Below are positions 15,917 through 25,006 of a DNA stretch of 64,000 nt, in pieces. Each line of letters opens with the position of its first letter. Positions within the stretch are counted from its first letter, which is position 1. Source of the DNA: an uncultured Saprospiraceae bacterium. Its GTDB lineage: Bacteria; Bacteroidota; Bacteroidia; Chitinophagales; Saprospiraceae. Both the position numbers and the translations under genes were made by a program. Under the pieces are notes generated by a model, which saw only the letters and a program-made list of their open reading frames with translations, was not told the origin of the DNA and searched no databases. The stretch spans positions 91,009 to 155,008 of the forward strand of contig CALJOK010000077.1 in the NCBI GenBank assembly GCA_937981555.1, read 5' to 3'.

Positions 15917-18900
15917 TTATAAAACCTTGATGAAACGTTTAACAAAAAATTGCCCTTCAATTTGTACTCTCGCATAATACATTCCTTGTGCCAAATCTGA
16001 AATATTTAACCGCTGAGTAAATAATCCATTCGCTTCTTGTATTTCAAAATTGGAAACGATCATTCCTCGTGTATCAATAATTTCGAGAGGAACTGATGAG
16101 TGATTCAAGGCAGGCATTTCAAATAAAATAAATTCATTCGAAGGATTAGGATAAGCATTGATGAAGAAATTATTTTTCAAATCATCCGTACCTGTCAAGA
16201 TGATTAAAGTTTGTTGCGTTTCATTTTTCCCACAAATATTACTCACAGTAAGTTTGGCAATATAAGCATCACCAGGTTGATATTGATGAGTAGGATTAGG
16301 GAGTGAACTAGTAGTGCCATCACCAAATTCCCAAAAATAAATATCCCCGAAAAGAGAATGATTTGTAAATGTGGCCAAATTATTAGTAATCGAATAATCA
16401 AAATCGGCGACAGGGTCATCTATAATAAGAATTTCCGTTTCAGCCATATCGTACCCTAAACCATTGAGCACTCGAAGCGAAACATGGTAAGTTCCAGTTT
16501 CAGTAAAAGTAACAACATGCGGTCCATATTCATCACTTGTAGGAGGGTTCGCTGCTGCTCCAAAATTCCAAAAGAATTCATTCTCTACATTTGAATTGGT
16601 CAAGAAAGTAATTGCTTCCTCACCCACGCAAAATGTATTGGTAGTTTCATGAGGATAAAAAATAAGAGAAGCATTAGGGAAAGATTCGCGTTCGTAAACT
16701 AAAAAATTATCCAAAAATAAATTATTTCCAAAACCATTTACATTCACGAAACGAATGGCTACCGAACTACCGATATAATCACTTAAGTCAATTTTTGCTG
16801 TTTTCCAATGATAACTTTTTTGTGGAAACCACGCAGAAATTTGATCAGGAACGGTGGCTAATTCTTCGCCATCTTTTTCAAAAAGTACCTCCTCAAAATG
16901 CGCTCCGCAATCAGTCGAAAGAATTACTTCGAGTCCATCTGCAAAATTATTATTGAACTGAGCATATGACCAATCGAATCTTAAAAACGGTTCTTGTGCT
17001 TCCGTCAAATCAATCACCACAGAATGCAATTCGTCTTTTTCACCAAGGGCGTTATAACTATGGTTATTCATGAAAATTGCTTGTGTTGGTTTTCCGTCCC
17101 GACCGACGGTTGGGGTACTTTTCCATGAGGCAGCATTGTCATTATTTTGAGCAGCCCATTTTTCCAAATCTAAAATTGCACTATCAAAATTATCTCCAAA
17201 CGGAATTGATTCTCCTTTTGAAATTTCAATATATTCACTTTTAGTAATTTGGGTAAACCCATAATTGTTAGTGACAATCAAAGTAATATTGTAAATGCCT
17301 TCCTCATTAAAAACCACAGTTGGATTAGCACTTGAAGCAGAAGTTCCATCGACATATGTAATGGTATTTGGAGAAAAATTCCATTCCCACATAGTCGGAA
17401 CATTGATAGAATTATCAATGAGTTGAACTTTTTGTTGAGGGCAAGTGAATAATTTATCGGCTTTAAAGTTTGGATAAGGTGCCGATTGCGCATCAAACAA
17501 TGCAATATTATCAATGGCAATATCTGTTAAAAAATCATCACCAGTTACTCCTCTAAATCTGATATTAATAATTTTATTGGAAAAAGCGGATAAGTCTATT
17601 TCTGTTTCTTTCCAGTCATTTCCTTGTTCTCCTGAAAATGTAGGAGTAATGTTATAAAACCAATTTGATCCATCAAAAACATCAATATGCAATCTTCCCG
17701 TATTCGCTCCTTTCATATGATACCAAAAACTGAAAACAGGTTGAACTACATTGGAAAGATAAAAGCAAGGACTCAATAAATAAGCACTTTGGTCTGTACA
17801 TCCGCGTGAGCCTTCTAGGTAAAGATATTTACCATTGATGGTATTTGTGTTTTGATCAAAGTCAGGACCAGTTCCCACAGTCGGAGTAGAGCCTTGATGC
17901 ACTAACCAATCCGTATCGTCACTTACATGATTTGGATCGTTATACCAACCTGATCCTAAAATGCAAGGTGCATCACAAACTGCCTCTGGATCACAATTTT
18001 GCAGATTGTCAAAGTTTTGGAAATAAGGAACTGTCGATGAAGTACTCGGCACAACTTTTAATTCAAAAGTCATAGAGTCATTAAAAATTGCTTGATCATT
18101 GATTAAAGAAGTCCATACTTTCAATTGATGATCGCCAATCGTTGCTGGTGGAATTTTTTGATTAAAAATATAATTAATCGTGACTCCTGGAGGAATCGAA
18201 CTATTGTACATTTCAGAAATAATCGGCAAATTATCAAACTGATAAGAAACAGGAATATTCGATTGTAAGGCATTTCCTGAGTTGGTAATATTGATACTTA
18301 CGGTCATTGGATTTTGGAAACAACTCTGCATAACCGAGTTAGAAGGAGTGGCAATATTGACAATACTAATATCTGTTCCCAAATCACAATTTAATAAATC
18401 TGTTCCATCGCTAATTGCCAAAGATCGCCTTCCTTCTAATCCATTTTCTCCAATGGCAGCAACAGCGTACCAGTTTTCTTCCGAAGGATTATCAATTGGG
18501 ACTTCGAAAAATGGCATCTCAGAGGAAGAGTAAACTTCCATAAATTTTTCTCCTAATTTATAAATCAGATAAGTGTTGGCATTTGCAACAGGTTCCCATT
18601 CTATTCGAACCATGTCAGGACAAACTTCAGCGATGTGCACATTTTGAGGAACATCATAAATGGAAAAAGATGCTAAGCAAAGACTTTCTTCACCAGCTCT
18701 CTTAATTCTGATTTTAGCTTGGTTACAAGCTACAGTTGGAACTTGCCAAAGTGTACTTCTTTTTTCACCACTAACTAAGTCAACTAAGTTCCAGGTAAGA
18801 CCATTGTTATAACTTATTTCGATTTCGAAATTCCCAAAATTCCCAAATGCATCCCAATGGATTTTTTCAGTTTCCCCTGCGACTAATTTTTCTCCTCCAA

Positions 18901-20797
18901 GTGGATAAGTGAGTGTAATGTCATTTTGAACAAATTCATAAACTAAAAAATATGGTTGCGTTTCTTGCGAGATAATTGAACCTTCTACAAAGAAAGAATA
19001 CAATCCACTTTCAGGTAAATCAATCGTCACTTGTTCCACATTATTCAAATTGTCGATACCTCGAACTGCAGGTAAGTTCAATAGATTGGAATCAGGCGAA
19101 CTATTTAAGACCCAAGGTAAATGACTTTGATTGGAATTATTTTCAATTCTTAAATCCAAATCATTAACCAAAGAAGGCGAACTAATAGTCGAACCTTCGA
19201 AGTCATTCCAATACAACATCACTCTCAATTGTTGTGTCCCTTCAGGAACAGAAACAAAATAAGAATGAGTATTTGAATGTCCTACAACTCCTTCAAAATA
19301 TTGCTCGTTTTGCAAAACATTCAACGCACGTCTCGCATTGATTCTGCCAAAACCATAAGAGAAATCAGGTCCTGAATTTCCCAAATCATCTGCTGTGTTT
19401 AGAACAATAGATTTAATCAATGCAGAATTTGGAAATGTATTAGGATGTTGGTCCTCAAAGGCGTCATAGAGTTGAGCAAGCACTCCCGCTACTCCTGGTG
19501 CAGCAGCAGAACTTCCATTTGCTGTAGCATAAGTATTGTTAGGTTGAGTTGAAAATTGAGCATCGCCATTGGCAGAAATGTCTGGTTTTATTCTCCCATC
19601 ATTGGCTGGTCCACGACTACTTGTGGAGGACAGTTGATCATCAGCATTAACATTGGCAACTGTCAAAACATTCTTTCCCATTTTTACTCCACCTGTAATA
19701 TTTCCCCAACCTTCGCCAGCACCATAACCGCAATCTTCATTGCCAGTATTCCCTGCAGAAAAAACATGCATAAGGGAAGTATTATTTTTAACTTGATAAT
19801 CTGCTAACTGCGCTAAGTAAGTATAACCTCGATTGCAACCATCGCTATAAGATGTCGAAGTGATTACAACATCTCGATTGTTATAAAGTGTTGTGGCTCT
19901 TTTAACCGCTTCAAATTCATGAAACATATGTATTTCGGCATGACTTGCCGTTCCCTCCATTCGAGGATCTAAATTTCCAGCTCCTGCTAAAATTCCCGCA
20001 ACCATTTCTCCATGACTTCCTTCGAAATCTCCTTGCACGTCATCTTGATTTGTTCTATTTTTAAAATCAATATGTGACTCAATCATTCCATCATCACCAA
20101 TCGCAACATTAATTCCTTCTCCATTGAATTGAGGATAACCTGCAATTTGAGGGGTAAGTGAATTTGAACGATGAATGTTTTTTCCAGGAATATATTCAGG
20201 TAAGTTTTGCAAGTCTGCAGGGGAGATGAAAAATGTAATCGGAAAATTTGCCACTTCAGGTAAATTTGAATTATTGCAAATTACCACCGCATTCACTTCA
20301 TGGAAAAATTCGTAAACTTCAATGTTTTTATTTTGTAAAAATTGTTGAATAAAAGTAGCAGAGAGGTTTGGGTAATATTGTAGAAATACTTTTTCATCTG
20401 AAAAAATAGAAGGAGTAATTTTCTGATTCGCTGCTAATTTTGAAATGCTTCTAATATTTAGATCGCGTAATTTTTCTTCAGAAAAATCTGAAGGAATAGA
20501 CGCTACATAAGTTCGATGAGGAAGATAATCGAAAAGTTGAATTCCTGTTTTTTCGATTGTTCTTTTTTCTAATTCAGTTGGAATTTCAAAAAATTGGATG
20601 AGACGATAAAATTGATTTTGAATAATTTCATCACGAGCAATTTCAGGAGAAGACAAAAAAGAATTGAAATTTTCCACAGGAGTTTGCGTACCAGTCACGA
20701 GGAGTTGGTCAAAATTTCCAATGTGCTTTTGGGCAAAAGTTAGATTACCCAAACACATCAAAACCACCAAAAATGTAAACGTTTTTGTTTGGTTCAT
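15917..20797 (-). CDS. Giant secreted S8 (subtilisin-type) protease with PKD domains and T9SS sorting domain
   Basis: A 1626-residue exported protease. Residues 1-22 are a signal peptide, then a propeptide-like region (to about 200). The S8 domain (about 220-500) shows catalytic D235 (VAIGDDG), H262 (GSHGEMVAG), oxyanion N350 (SAGNTGN) and S430 (NGSSAAAPGVAG, in place of the common GTSMAAP). A fibronectin/CARDB-like stretch, a MAM-like domain around DTDWLVHQGSTPTVGTGPDF, and two or three PKD domains (MWEWNFSPNT, FWEFGDGTTSSLPNPTHQY) follow. The final 80 residues are a type A T9SS sorting domain (INAYPNPSNEF... MYYARVQIEGQFFVKRFIKVL). It should be released to or held on the cell surface and degrade external protein. 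Confidence 0.95.
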   Translation of the reverse strand: MNQTKTFTFLVVLMCLGNLTFAQKHIGNFDQLLVTGTQTPVENFNSFLSSPEIARDEIIQNQFYRLIQFFEIPTELEKRTIEKTGIQLFDYLPHRTYVASIPSDFSEEKLRDLNIRSISKLAANQKITPSIFSDEKVFLQYYPNLSATFIQQFLQNKNIEVYEFFHEVNAVVICNNSNLPEVANFPITFFISPADLQNLPEYIPGKNIHRSNSLTPQIAGYPQFNGEGINVAIGDDGMIESHIDFKNRTNQDDVQGDFEGSHGEMVAGILAGAGNLDPRMEGTASHAEIHMFHEFEAVKRATTLYNNRDVVITSTSYSDGCNRGYTYLAQLADYQVKNNTSLMHVFSAGNTGNEDCGYGAGEGWGNITGGVKMGKNVLTVANVNADDQLSSTSSRGPANDGRIKPDISANGDAQFSTQPNNTYATANGSSAAAPGVAGVLAQLYDAFEDQHPNTFPNSALIKSIVLNTADDLGNSGPDFSYGFGRINARRALNVLQNEQYFEGVVGHSNTHSYFVSVPEGTQQLRVMLYWNDFEGSTISSPSLVNDLDLRIENNSNQSHLPWVLNSSPDSNLLNLPAVRGIDNLNNVEQVTIDLPESGLYSFFVEGSIISQETQPYFLVYEFVQNDITLTYPLGGEKLVAGETEKIHWDAFGNFGNFEIEISYNNGLTWNLVDLVSGEKRSTLWQVPTVACNQAKIRIKRAGEESLCLASFSIYDVPQNVHIAEVCPDMVRIEWEPVANANTYLIYKLGEKFMEVYSSSEMPFFEVPIDNPSEENWYAVAAIGENGLEGRRSLAISDGTDLLNCDLGTDISIVNIATPSNSVMQSCFQNPMTVSINITNSGNALQSNIPVSYQFDNLPIISEMYNSSIPPGVTINYIFNQKIPPATIGDHQLKVWTSLINDQAIFNDSMTFELKVVPSTSSTVPYFQNFDNLQNCDPEAVCDAPCILGSGWYNDPNHVSDDTDWLVHQGSTPTVGTGPDFDQNTNTINGKYLYLEGSRGCTDQSAYLLSPCFYLSNVVQPVFSFWYHMKGANTGRLHIDVFDGSNWFYNITPTFSGEQGNDWKETEIDLSAFSNKIINIRFRGVTGDDFLTDIAIDNIALFDAQSAPYPNFKADKLFTCPQQKVQLIDNSINVPTMWEWNFSPNTITYVDGTSASSANPTVVFNEEGIYNITLIVTNNYGFTQITKSEYIEISKGESIPFGDNFDSAILDLEKWAAQNNDNAASWKSTPTVGRDGKPTQAIFMNNHSYNALGEKDELHSVVIDLTEAQEPFLRFDWSYAQFNNNFADGLEVILSTDCGAHFEEVLFEKDGEELATVPDQISAWFPQKSYHWKTAKIDLSDYIGSSVAIRFVNVNGFGNNLFLDNFLVYERESFPNASLIFYPHETTNTFCVGEEAITFLTNSNVENEFFWNFGAAANPPTSDEYGPHVVTFTETGTYHVSLRVLNGLGYDMAETEILIIDDPVADFDYSITNNLATFTNHSLFGDIYFWEFGDGTTSSLPNPTHQYQPGDAYIAKLTVSNICGKNETQQTLIILTGTDDLKNNFFINAYPNPSNEFILFEMPALNHSSVPLEIIDTRGMIVSNFEIQEANGLFTQRLNISDLAQGMYYARVQIEGQFFVKRFIKVL

Positions 20798-20942
20798 AGT
20801 CGAATATGTTATATCGAGAGGTGCCGCAGAAGTGGAAAATTCGATATGAAGATAAAACTAAATGCTTTATTTTCAAAGGGTTTTAGAATTGAGGAGAAAA
20901 AAACAATAGGATCGGTTAATATAGCATGATCAAAAACCACTA

Positions 20943-21494
20943 TTAATCTTCTTTGTTGTCAGCATTTATATCCCAACAATCATCAAAAATTGAGCAGTAA
21001 ATAATGTCATATTTAAAGGTCAAATTTCGAATCAAATCCATGCTGTTTTTAAATTTTTTATAAGTGATCTTAATGGCAACAATCTTTTCTTTTGGTGAAA
21101 TAAAAAAGCCATTTGGACTAGAAAGTGAGAGTCCATAATCTGCCTCTTCTGGAAATATTTTATCTAATTCATTTTTAATTTCCACAAGAGAATTGACTGG
21201 TTTTTTATTTAAAGTCAACGTAGCAGATTTGATTTTAGCAGGACCAATTCCTTTATTTTCTATTTCATAAATAAACTCACCACCATCTCCAAATGAGTAT
21301 CGTAAGTCTTGAACAAGATACGGGAAAACCGAAGTTTTCTGTTGAGATTGCATAATCATTTGTTGCTCTCGCATAATATTAGCTTCATAAATTGAAACAC
21401 ATAATGCACCCAAACTTACGACCAAAGCAATGAACGAGGTCACCTCTGCACGAGAGAATATTGGAAAAAATTGCCTTGGTTCATTATTGTTCAT
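20943..21494 (-). CDS. Single-pass membrane protein of unknown function
   Basis: A 183-residue protein not recognised by family. One membrane helix at about 15-36 (VTSFIALVVSLGALCVSIYEA) is followed by a short Gln/Met-rich helix and a beta-rich C-terminal domain (FIYEIENKGIGPAKIKSATLTLNKK). The domain resembles the extracytoplasmic beta-sandwich seen in many small envelope proteins. It starts 24 bases after the lipoprotein gene upstream on the same strand, so the two are probably cotranscribed. Confidence 0.65.
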   Translation of the reverse strand: MNNNEPRQFFPIFSRAEVTSFIALVVSLGALCVSIYEANIMREQQMIMQSQQKTSVFPYLVQDLRYSFGDGGEFIYEIENKGIGPAKIKSATLTLNKKPVNSLVEIKNELDKIFPEEADYGLSLSSPNGFFISPKEKIVAIKITYKKFKNSMDLIRNLTFKYDIIYCSIFDDCWDINADNKED

Positions 21495-21518
21495 GTTGTT
21501 ATTTTTTTGAAATTAAAA

Positions 21519-22286
21519 TTACTGCACTTCAAAACTTTTATCCATAATCAGATTCACCCAATTATCATTACTCACTCCCATCAAAGTGAAATGGTAAGTC
21601 GAATCAATTTGTAAAGGTTTTACTTGTCCAGGTCTCGTCACATTAAAAACCACGTTGTCTAAATTATAATATTGGAAAAATAAATCATTGGTATAAGTGC
21701 CTGAAAGAGCATTGTTATTTTCATCACTAATCACTTGAAAATAAATAAAATTATCATCTGCTGTTCCATCTTGCCAATTGAAAATGGGTTCTACAGAATT
21801 ACTCAAATCTACTTGACATAATTCAGGAGCATATTGTGTTGGTTTCTCAAAATATTTTAATCGAATTGGCTTGCAATACCAAAGTGTATCATTCGCTGTA
21901 AAAGAAACGCATGCCCAAACATCCTGCTCTGGTTTTGGTAGAAAAAAGCGTCGTAAGAATCCATTGAACAAAGGTTCATGCGAGGCATCTTTTTCCAAAA
22001 ATAAACTTAAGTCGTTAGGATCATCATCGCTATTTTCCGTTTCGTAATATTTAAAATCATTAGCATTTAATTCCGGATAATAGAAAACACTCAACGGAAA
22101 ACTCTCCTCATCCAAAAAGCCTTCTTGCCCACCTGCTGCACAAGCCACTAATTCATTGAAAGGAGTCAAGTTTGGTTGGTCCTCTATAACAGATTGAAGC
22201 GTACTTGGGAGATTTAAGGCATCATCCTTTTTACATGAAAAGAATAAAAGAGAGGCAAGTAGGAGATATAAAAAGTAGTTTTTCAT
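21519..22286 (-). CDS. Lipoprotein of unknown function
   Basis: A 255-residue predicted lipoprotein with a signal peptide ending in LLFFSC, so Cys18 is the lipidated residue, followed by KKDD. The rest is beta-rich with aromatic and Asp residues (WACVSFTANDTLWYCKPIRL, YHFTLMGVSNDNWVNLIMD), similar in feel to Bacteroidota surface or periplasmic lipoproteins with immunoglobulin-like folds. No catalytic motif seen. It precedes the single-pass membrane protein. Confidence 0.7.
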   Translation of the reverse strand: MKNYFLYLLLASLLFFSCKKDDALNLPSTLQSVIEDQPNLTPFNELVACAAGGQEGFLDEESFPLSVFYYPELNANDFKYYETENSDDDPNDLSLFLEKDASHEPLFNGFLRRFFLPKPEQDVWACVSFTANDTLWYCKPIRLKYFEKPTQYAPELCQVDLSNSVEPIFNWQDGTADDNFIYFQVISDENNNALSGTYTNDLFFQYYNLDNVVFNVTRPGQVKPLQIDSTYHFTLMGVSNDNWVNLIMDKSFEVQ

Positions 22287-22515
22287 AAAAATGATATTGA
22301 GATATAAAACCTTGATTATCAGCTAAATAGGAGTAAGCCGGCTAATGGGCTAGAAAATTTTTTGGATTTTCTGTCTCCAAACAATAAAAAAACAAAAAAA
22401 AATGAAGAAATACACTCTTCTGAGGCAGCATTTTTTTGCCATAATAGGTCTTGTCAAAGTAATCTCTCTCATCCCTCCAAAAAAGGGAAGTTACAGAAAA
22501 CTAAGAAAGGTATGT

Positions 22516-22560
22516 GAGAATTGAGTGAATTGTTAAAATTGACTCAATTCTCTATATTTC
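22516..22560 (+). promoter_or_regulatory. Probable promoter with operator-like inverted repeat
   Basis: ATTG (22529-22532) and TATATTTC (22553-22560), 20 bases apart, approximate the TTTG-N19-21-TAnnTTTG consensus. An 11-bp perfect inverted repeat (GAGAATTGAGT at 22516-22526 and its complement at 22542-22552) straddles the -33 box and abuts the -7 box. The lipoprotein gene at 22585 starts 25 bases downstream. Confidence 0.4.
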
Positions 22561-22584
22561 TTAGAAAAATAATATAGACTTAAT

Positions 22585-23934
22585 ATGAAACGATTTTTTT
22601 ACATAGGATTATTCAGTTGTTTATTGGTTGCGTGCAATCCGGATAAAGATATTTTCACACCTAATCCAATTTTCTCAGAAGGATTTGTGACTACAAGTAT
22701 TTCAGGACAAGTTTTGGATGCAACGAATCAACCGGTGGAAGGTGCGATAATAACTTTAGACCTATTGGATCGAACGAGTGATGTGAATGGGTTTTTCAAT
22801 TTTAGTAATGTTCAAGTTGATGCTAAGCGAGCAATTTTGAACGTGAATAAAGATGGATTTTTTGAAGGAGGTCGAGTTGTTTTTCCAACAAAAGAAAGCA
22901 ATGCTCCGCTGAAAATTCGATTATTAGAAAAAACGATTATTGGTAGTTTTGCTGGTTCTGCAGGAGGAGAAATTGACTTGCCAGATGGAGTGATTTTAGA
23001 TATTCCAACTGATGCAGTTTTAAGTCAAGATGGAACTGGATTTCCTGATGAAGTACAAATTTCTGCCTATTCTTTAAATCCGGAATATTTAGAAGGTTTA
23101 CAAAATATGCCAACTGATTTAAAAGGAGAGACAAGTTCAGAAAAAGAAAAATTATTAGAATCTTTTGGAATCTTTCTTTTTGATTGTAGAGATATAGATA
23201 ATCAAAAGCTAACGATTGTTCCAGGTAAAAAAGTAACGATCAAGTTTCCAATTTCAAATGGAGTTGGATCACAAGCACCTTCGGCACTTGGTCTATGGTA
23301 TTTTGATATAACTGAGAATACTTGGAAAGAGGAAGGGACAGCCAATCTGGAAAATGGAAATTATGTAGCGGAAGTTGGAAAAACTGGTTTTTGGAATATT
23401 GCAATTCCTCATGATTTTATTTCTGTAAAAGGAGTTTTGGAAAATCAAAATGATGAAGTTTTGAGCAATATGCCTTTTAGCATAGAGATCGAAAATGGAG
23501 GAGTCTTGGGATTTGGTTATGCAGATGAGGATGGAAAATTCAATGCGAATGTTCCGAAGAATTTAGCCTCAAAAATTAAAGTATTAGACGAGTGCAATGA
23601 TATTGATTATACGACAACAATAGGAGCGTTGAATATCGACTCTCAAATTAGTAATGTTAAAATTAATAATAGCGGTGATTTTTCCCATATTTCTGGGACG
23701 CTATTAAAATGCGATGGCAACATAGTCCAAACTGGATACATAATATTAAGCGTGAATACTAAGACCTATTTTTTCCCTTTTTCTGAAGGTGTTTTTCAAG
23801 GCGACATTAACGCCTGCGATATAACTTCAGCAACGTTGGTGGCTTATGATGTGGAAAATTCAAAACAGAGTGAACCATTGCAATTAGAAATAATTGCGAG
23901 TACTGAAACGGGAGAAATTAGTGTATGTTTTTAA
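22585..23934 (+). CDS. Lipoprotein with carboxypeptidase-regulatory-like domain
   Basis: A 449-residue predicted lipoprotein (signal ends LLVACNPD, Cys17 lipidated). About residues 35-115 form a carboxypeptidase regulatory-like beta-sandwich (SISGQVLDATNQPVEGAIITL... DVNGFFNFSNV). The middle, with ALGLWYFDITENTWKEEG and FWNIAIPHDFISVKG, resembles surface proteins with repeated beta-sandwiches. A further CarboxypepD-like repeat starts at about 277. It is probably an outer-membrane or surface lipoprotein, with no enzymatic role evident. It is transcribed alone from the promoter-like region at 22516-22560. Confidence 0.8.
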   Translation: MKRFFYIGLFSCLLVACNPDKDIFTPNPIFSEGFVTTSISGQVLDATNQPVEGAIITLDLLDRTSDVNGFFNFSNVQVDAKRAILNVNKDGFFEGGRVVFPTKESNAPLKIRLLEKTIIGSFAGSAGGEIDLPDGVILDIPTDAVLSQDGTGFPDEVQISAYSLNPEYLEGLQNMPTDLKGETSSEKEKLLESFGIFLFDCRDIDNQKLTIVPGKKVTIKFPISNGVGSQAPSALGLWYFDITENTWKEEGTANLENGNYVAEVGKTGFWNIAIPHDFISVKGVLENQNDEVLSNMPFSIEIENGGVLGFGYADEDGKFNANVPKNLASKIKVLDECNDIDYTTTIGALNIDSQISNVKINNSGDFSHISGTLLKCDGNIVQTGYIILSVNTKTYFFPFSEGVFQGDINACDITSATLVAYDVENSKQSEPLQLEIIASTETGEISVCF

Positions 23935-24043
23935 TTTAAAAAGGTAGAAATACTTTTAAAAATTTTGAAAACGGGACAAAAAAAATCAGGGTATAGAAAA
24001 GTTCTTTGTCAATTTGAAGAGTTCTTTGAGAAGAGTTTTTTTT

Positions 24044-24114
24044 AGTGATAAGATATGAGTGATAAGTATTGAGTTTTATAACTCATTATTCATTACTTCT
24101 AACTTATCACTCAT
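24044..24114. repeat. Palindromic repeat, AGTGATAAG family, copy 2
   Basis: Imperfect 33-base arms (24044-24077 and 24081-24114) with almost no loop. The words GAGTGATAAG and ATTGAGTTT match copy 1 at 14762-14860. Confidence 0.7.
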
Positions 24115-24240
24115 AGAAAACGCCAATTCTGACAACAGCAATTTTCAGAATGACTTCTACTCAAAGATTCAAAAGCTGGTAAAAAATATAATTCATTTAG
24201 CGATGAATTATACCCTGATTACCGTCCCAATTTTAAAATG

Positions 24241-24283
24241 CGTAAGTCGAATCTTAAGCAGATTCTGACTTACGTGTTTTTTA
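24241..24283 (+). terminator. Hairpin with T tail
   Basis: GTAAGTCGAATCT pairs with AGATTCTGACTTAC (one bulge) around a short loop, followed by GTGTTTTTTAG. It sits about 310 bases after the lipoprotein stop and about 190 bases before the sigma-factor start, so it may insulate the sigma operon. Confidence 0.55.
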
Positions 24284-24469
24284 GTTTAGCCTATTTTTAA
24301 TCAAATAAAATTAAAATCAGAACCTTGGGTTTTGAGATTTTTTTCTTAATTTTAAGAAAGCTACTTAACTGTCTTTTTTTTAATTAGAAAAATCTCACCC
24401 AGATTCCTTTTTTTAGATTGCATTAAACAAACACTTTGCCGTGAAAGCGGTAGGCTAAAATATTCACAC

Positions 24470-25006
24470 TTGGATCAAAAAGAACTCATAGCTGGATGCA
24501 TCCGCGGAGATAGGCAATGTCAAAAGACATTGTTCCAACAATACTCAGGTAAGTTGTTGGCGGTATGCGTACGATACACCCGCCATAGAATGGAGGCGGA
24601 AGATGTATTGCAGGATGCGTTCATAAAAATATTTAAGAACTTAGAAAAGTTCGAAGGCAAGGGATCTTTTGAAGGATGGATGCGTAGAATAGTAGTGAAT
24701 ACTGCTTTGAAAAATTATAATAAGAGTAGTTTCAAAAAAGAAAAGATAGGTTTAGAAGATTACCAGGAAGGTTCAATGGAACCAGATGTGATCGCATCAT
24801 TGTACAAAGAAGAATTACTGAAAGTGATAGAAGAATTACCAAATGGATATCGAGTCGTTTTTAATTTATATGTAATAGAAGGATTTAGTCATAGAGAAAT
24901 TGCTCAAGAGTTAGAAATACAAGAAAGTACTTCTCGCTCTCAATTAGTAAAAGCAAGAAAGATGTTGCAATCTAAAATAACTCAAATAATGAGAATAGTA
25001 GCATGA
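24470..25006 (+). CDS. ECF-type RNA polymerase sigma factor
   Basis: A 178-residue sigma-70 family factor. Region 2 spans about 10-80 (LFQQYSGKLLAVCVRYTRHRMEAEDVLQDAFIKIFKNLEKFEG), region 4 about 115-170 (LPNGYRVVFNLYVIEGFSHREIAQELEIQESTSRSQLVKAR). The reading frame starts with TTG at 24470; no ATG or GTG lies upstream in frame before the sequence loses sigma-like character, so a TTG start is proposed. Its stop overlaps the next ATG (ATGA at 25003-25006), which indicates translational coupling with the membrane protein that follows, presumably its regulator. Confidence 0.93.
   Translation: MDQKELIAGCIRGDRQCQKTLFQQYSGKLLAVCVRYTRHRMEAEDVLQDAFIKIFKNLEKFEGKGSFEGWMRRIVVNTALKNYNKSSFKKEKIGLEDYQEGSMEPDVIASLYKEELLKVIEELPNGYRVVFNLYVIEGFSHREIAQELEIQESTSRSQLVKARKMLQSKITQIMRIVA

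Larger units (their letters stand above)
23935..24469. other. Intergenic region upstream of the ECF sigma factor
   Basis: About 535 bases with a dispersed palindrome (24044-24114) and a hairpin (24241-24283). No good promoter consensus was found before the sigma gene; a CACTTTG at 24434 lacks the TA of the -7 box. Confidence 0.5.

Noticed and set aside
24059..24268. 69-residue frame before the ECF sigma gene
   Set aside because: It is translated from the AGTGATAAG palindrome and the hairpin at 24241, so it is a by-product of repeats rather than a gene.
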